From Clostridia bacterium (lineage in GTDB: Bacteria > Bacillota_A > Clostridia > Christensenellales > Aristaeellaceae), in the NCBI GenBank assembly GCA_017397695.1, contig JAFQIF010000039.1:1-5073 (forward strand): DNA of 5,073 nt, written 5' to 3'. How positions within the stretch are numbered: position 1 is the stretch's first letter; the number at the start of each line of letters is the position of its first letter. Of the stretch, positions 5,012 to 5,073 are shown piece after piece. The notes beneath the pieces are model-generated. The model did not search any database and was not told the origin of the DNA. It worked only from the letters and a program-made list of their open reading frames with translations. The translations under genes were made by a program, and so were the position numbers.

Positions 5012-5073
5012 ATGAAGAAGATTCTCAGCGAGATCTATCACGAAACGTTCACGGTCAAGAGCCGGAGCGACCA
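5012..5073 (+). CDS. Start of an unidentified gene (3' partial)
   Basis: Twenty complete codons are visible, reading MKKILSEIYHETFTVKSRSD, and the frame is open to the window end. The start is well supported by AGAGGTGA at 4998-5005 and a promoter at 4962-4990. The N-terminus is charged and shows no signal peptide. The opening pattern MKKILxxIYH faintly recalls small uncharacterised proteins of the DUF6809 type found in Firmicute mobile elements, but this is a memory-based impression from too few residues. Its place directly after the inverted-repeat cluster suggests an element-encoded regulatory or mobilization gene. Confidence 0.55.
   Translation, partial: MKKILSEIYHETFTVKSRSD

Larger units (their letters stand above)
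3921..5073. mobile_element. Remnant or edge of a mobile genetic element
   Basis: From the GH31 stop onward the sequence changes. It becomes visibly AT-richer, with an especially AT-rich stretch at 4685-4760. It carries a decapitated serine recombinase on the opposite strand, a dense run of inverted repeats, and short unfamiliar frames. I could not define ends: no clear target duplication or terminal repeat is visible, and the right side runs off the window. The extent is therefore approximate and the left boundary is simply the end of the hydrolase. The mobile interpretation rests on the recombinase and the change in composition; the class of element is unknown. Confidence 0.45.

Noticed and set aside
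3921..5073. CRISPR array, tRNA or rRNA
   Set aside because: There is no regularly spaced repeat series, no cloverleaf with the conserved T-arm and anticodon pattern, and no rRNA-like sequence. The inverted repeats differ from one another.

Overview
The window looks like the chromosome of a GC-rich anaerobic Firmicute, most likely a gut or rumen Clostridia member (Oscillospiraceae-like). I infer this from the types of protein encoded, the Shine-Dalgarno sequences (AGGAGGT, AGAGGTGA) and the contrast between GC-rich resident genes and an AT-richer insert. The genus cannot be fixed from the sequence.

Bases 1-3920 are a carbohydrate-use locus. The window opens inside a gene for an extracellular sugar-binding protein of an ABC transporter (family 1, LipO/YtcQ-like), whose N-terminus and lipoprotein signal lie off the left edge. 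A strong hairpin (1490-1517) follows its stop. Then comes a complete 790-residue glycoside hydrolase family 31 enzyme (1548-3920) with all catalytic landmarks and no signal peptide. The simplest reading is capture and import of a short alpha-linked oligosaccharide or glycoside, then hydrolysis in the cytoplasm. Permease genes are not visible between the two genes and would have to lie upstream or elsewhere.

Bases 3921-5073 have a different character: lower GC, mixed orientation and remnants of mobile DNA. On the minus strand is a serine site-specific recombinase (4002-4616) that has lost its N-terminus, including the catalytic serine, and has no credible start codon. A possible minus-strand promoter sits right at the truncation point. 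To its right is a compact module on the plus strand: a TATAAT box, a perfect AGGAGGT ribosome site, a 57-codon frame of unknown function, and a 120-base run of five successive inverted repeats that includes a perfect 20-base palindrome. A good sigma-70-type promoter then leads to the first 20 codons of another gene, which runs off the right edge. The inverted-repeat run resembles a transfer origin (oriT) or a structured leader of an integrative mobilizable element, but this is inference.

Two short frames on either side of the broken recombinase (3938-4048 and 4792-4965) encode a similar peptide stretch with the core IDLF. This is the least explained signal in the window.
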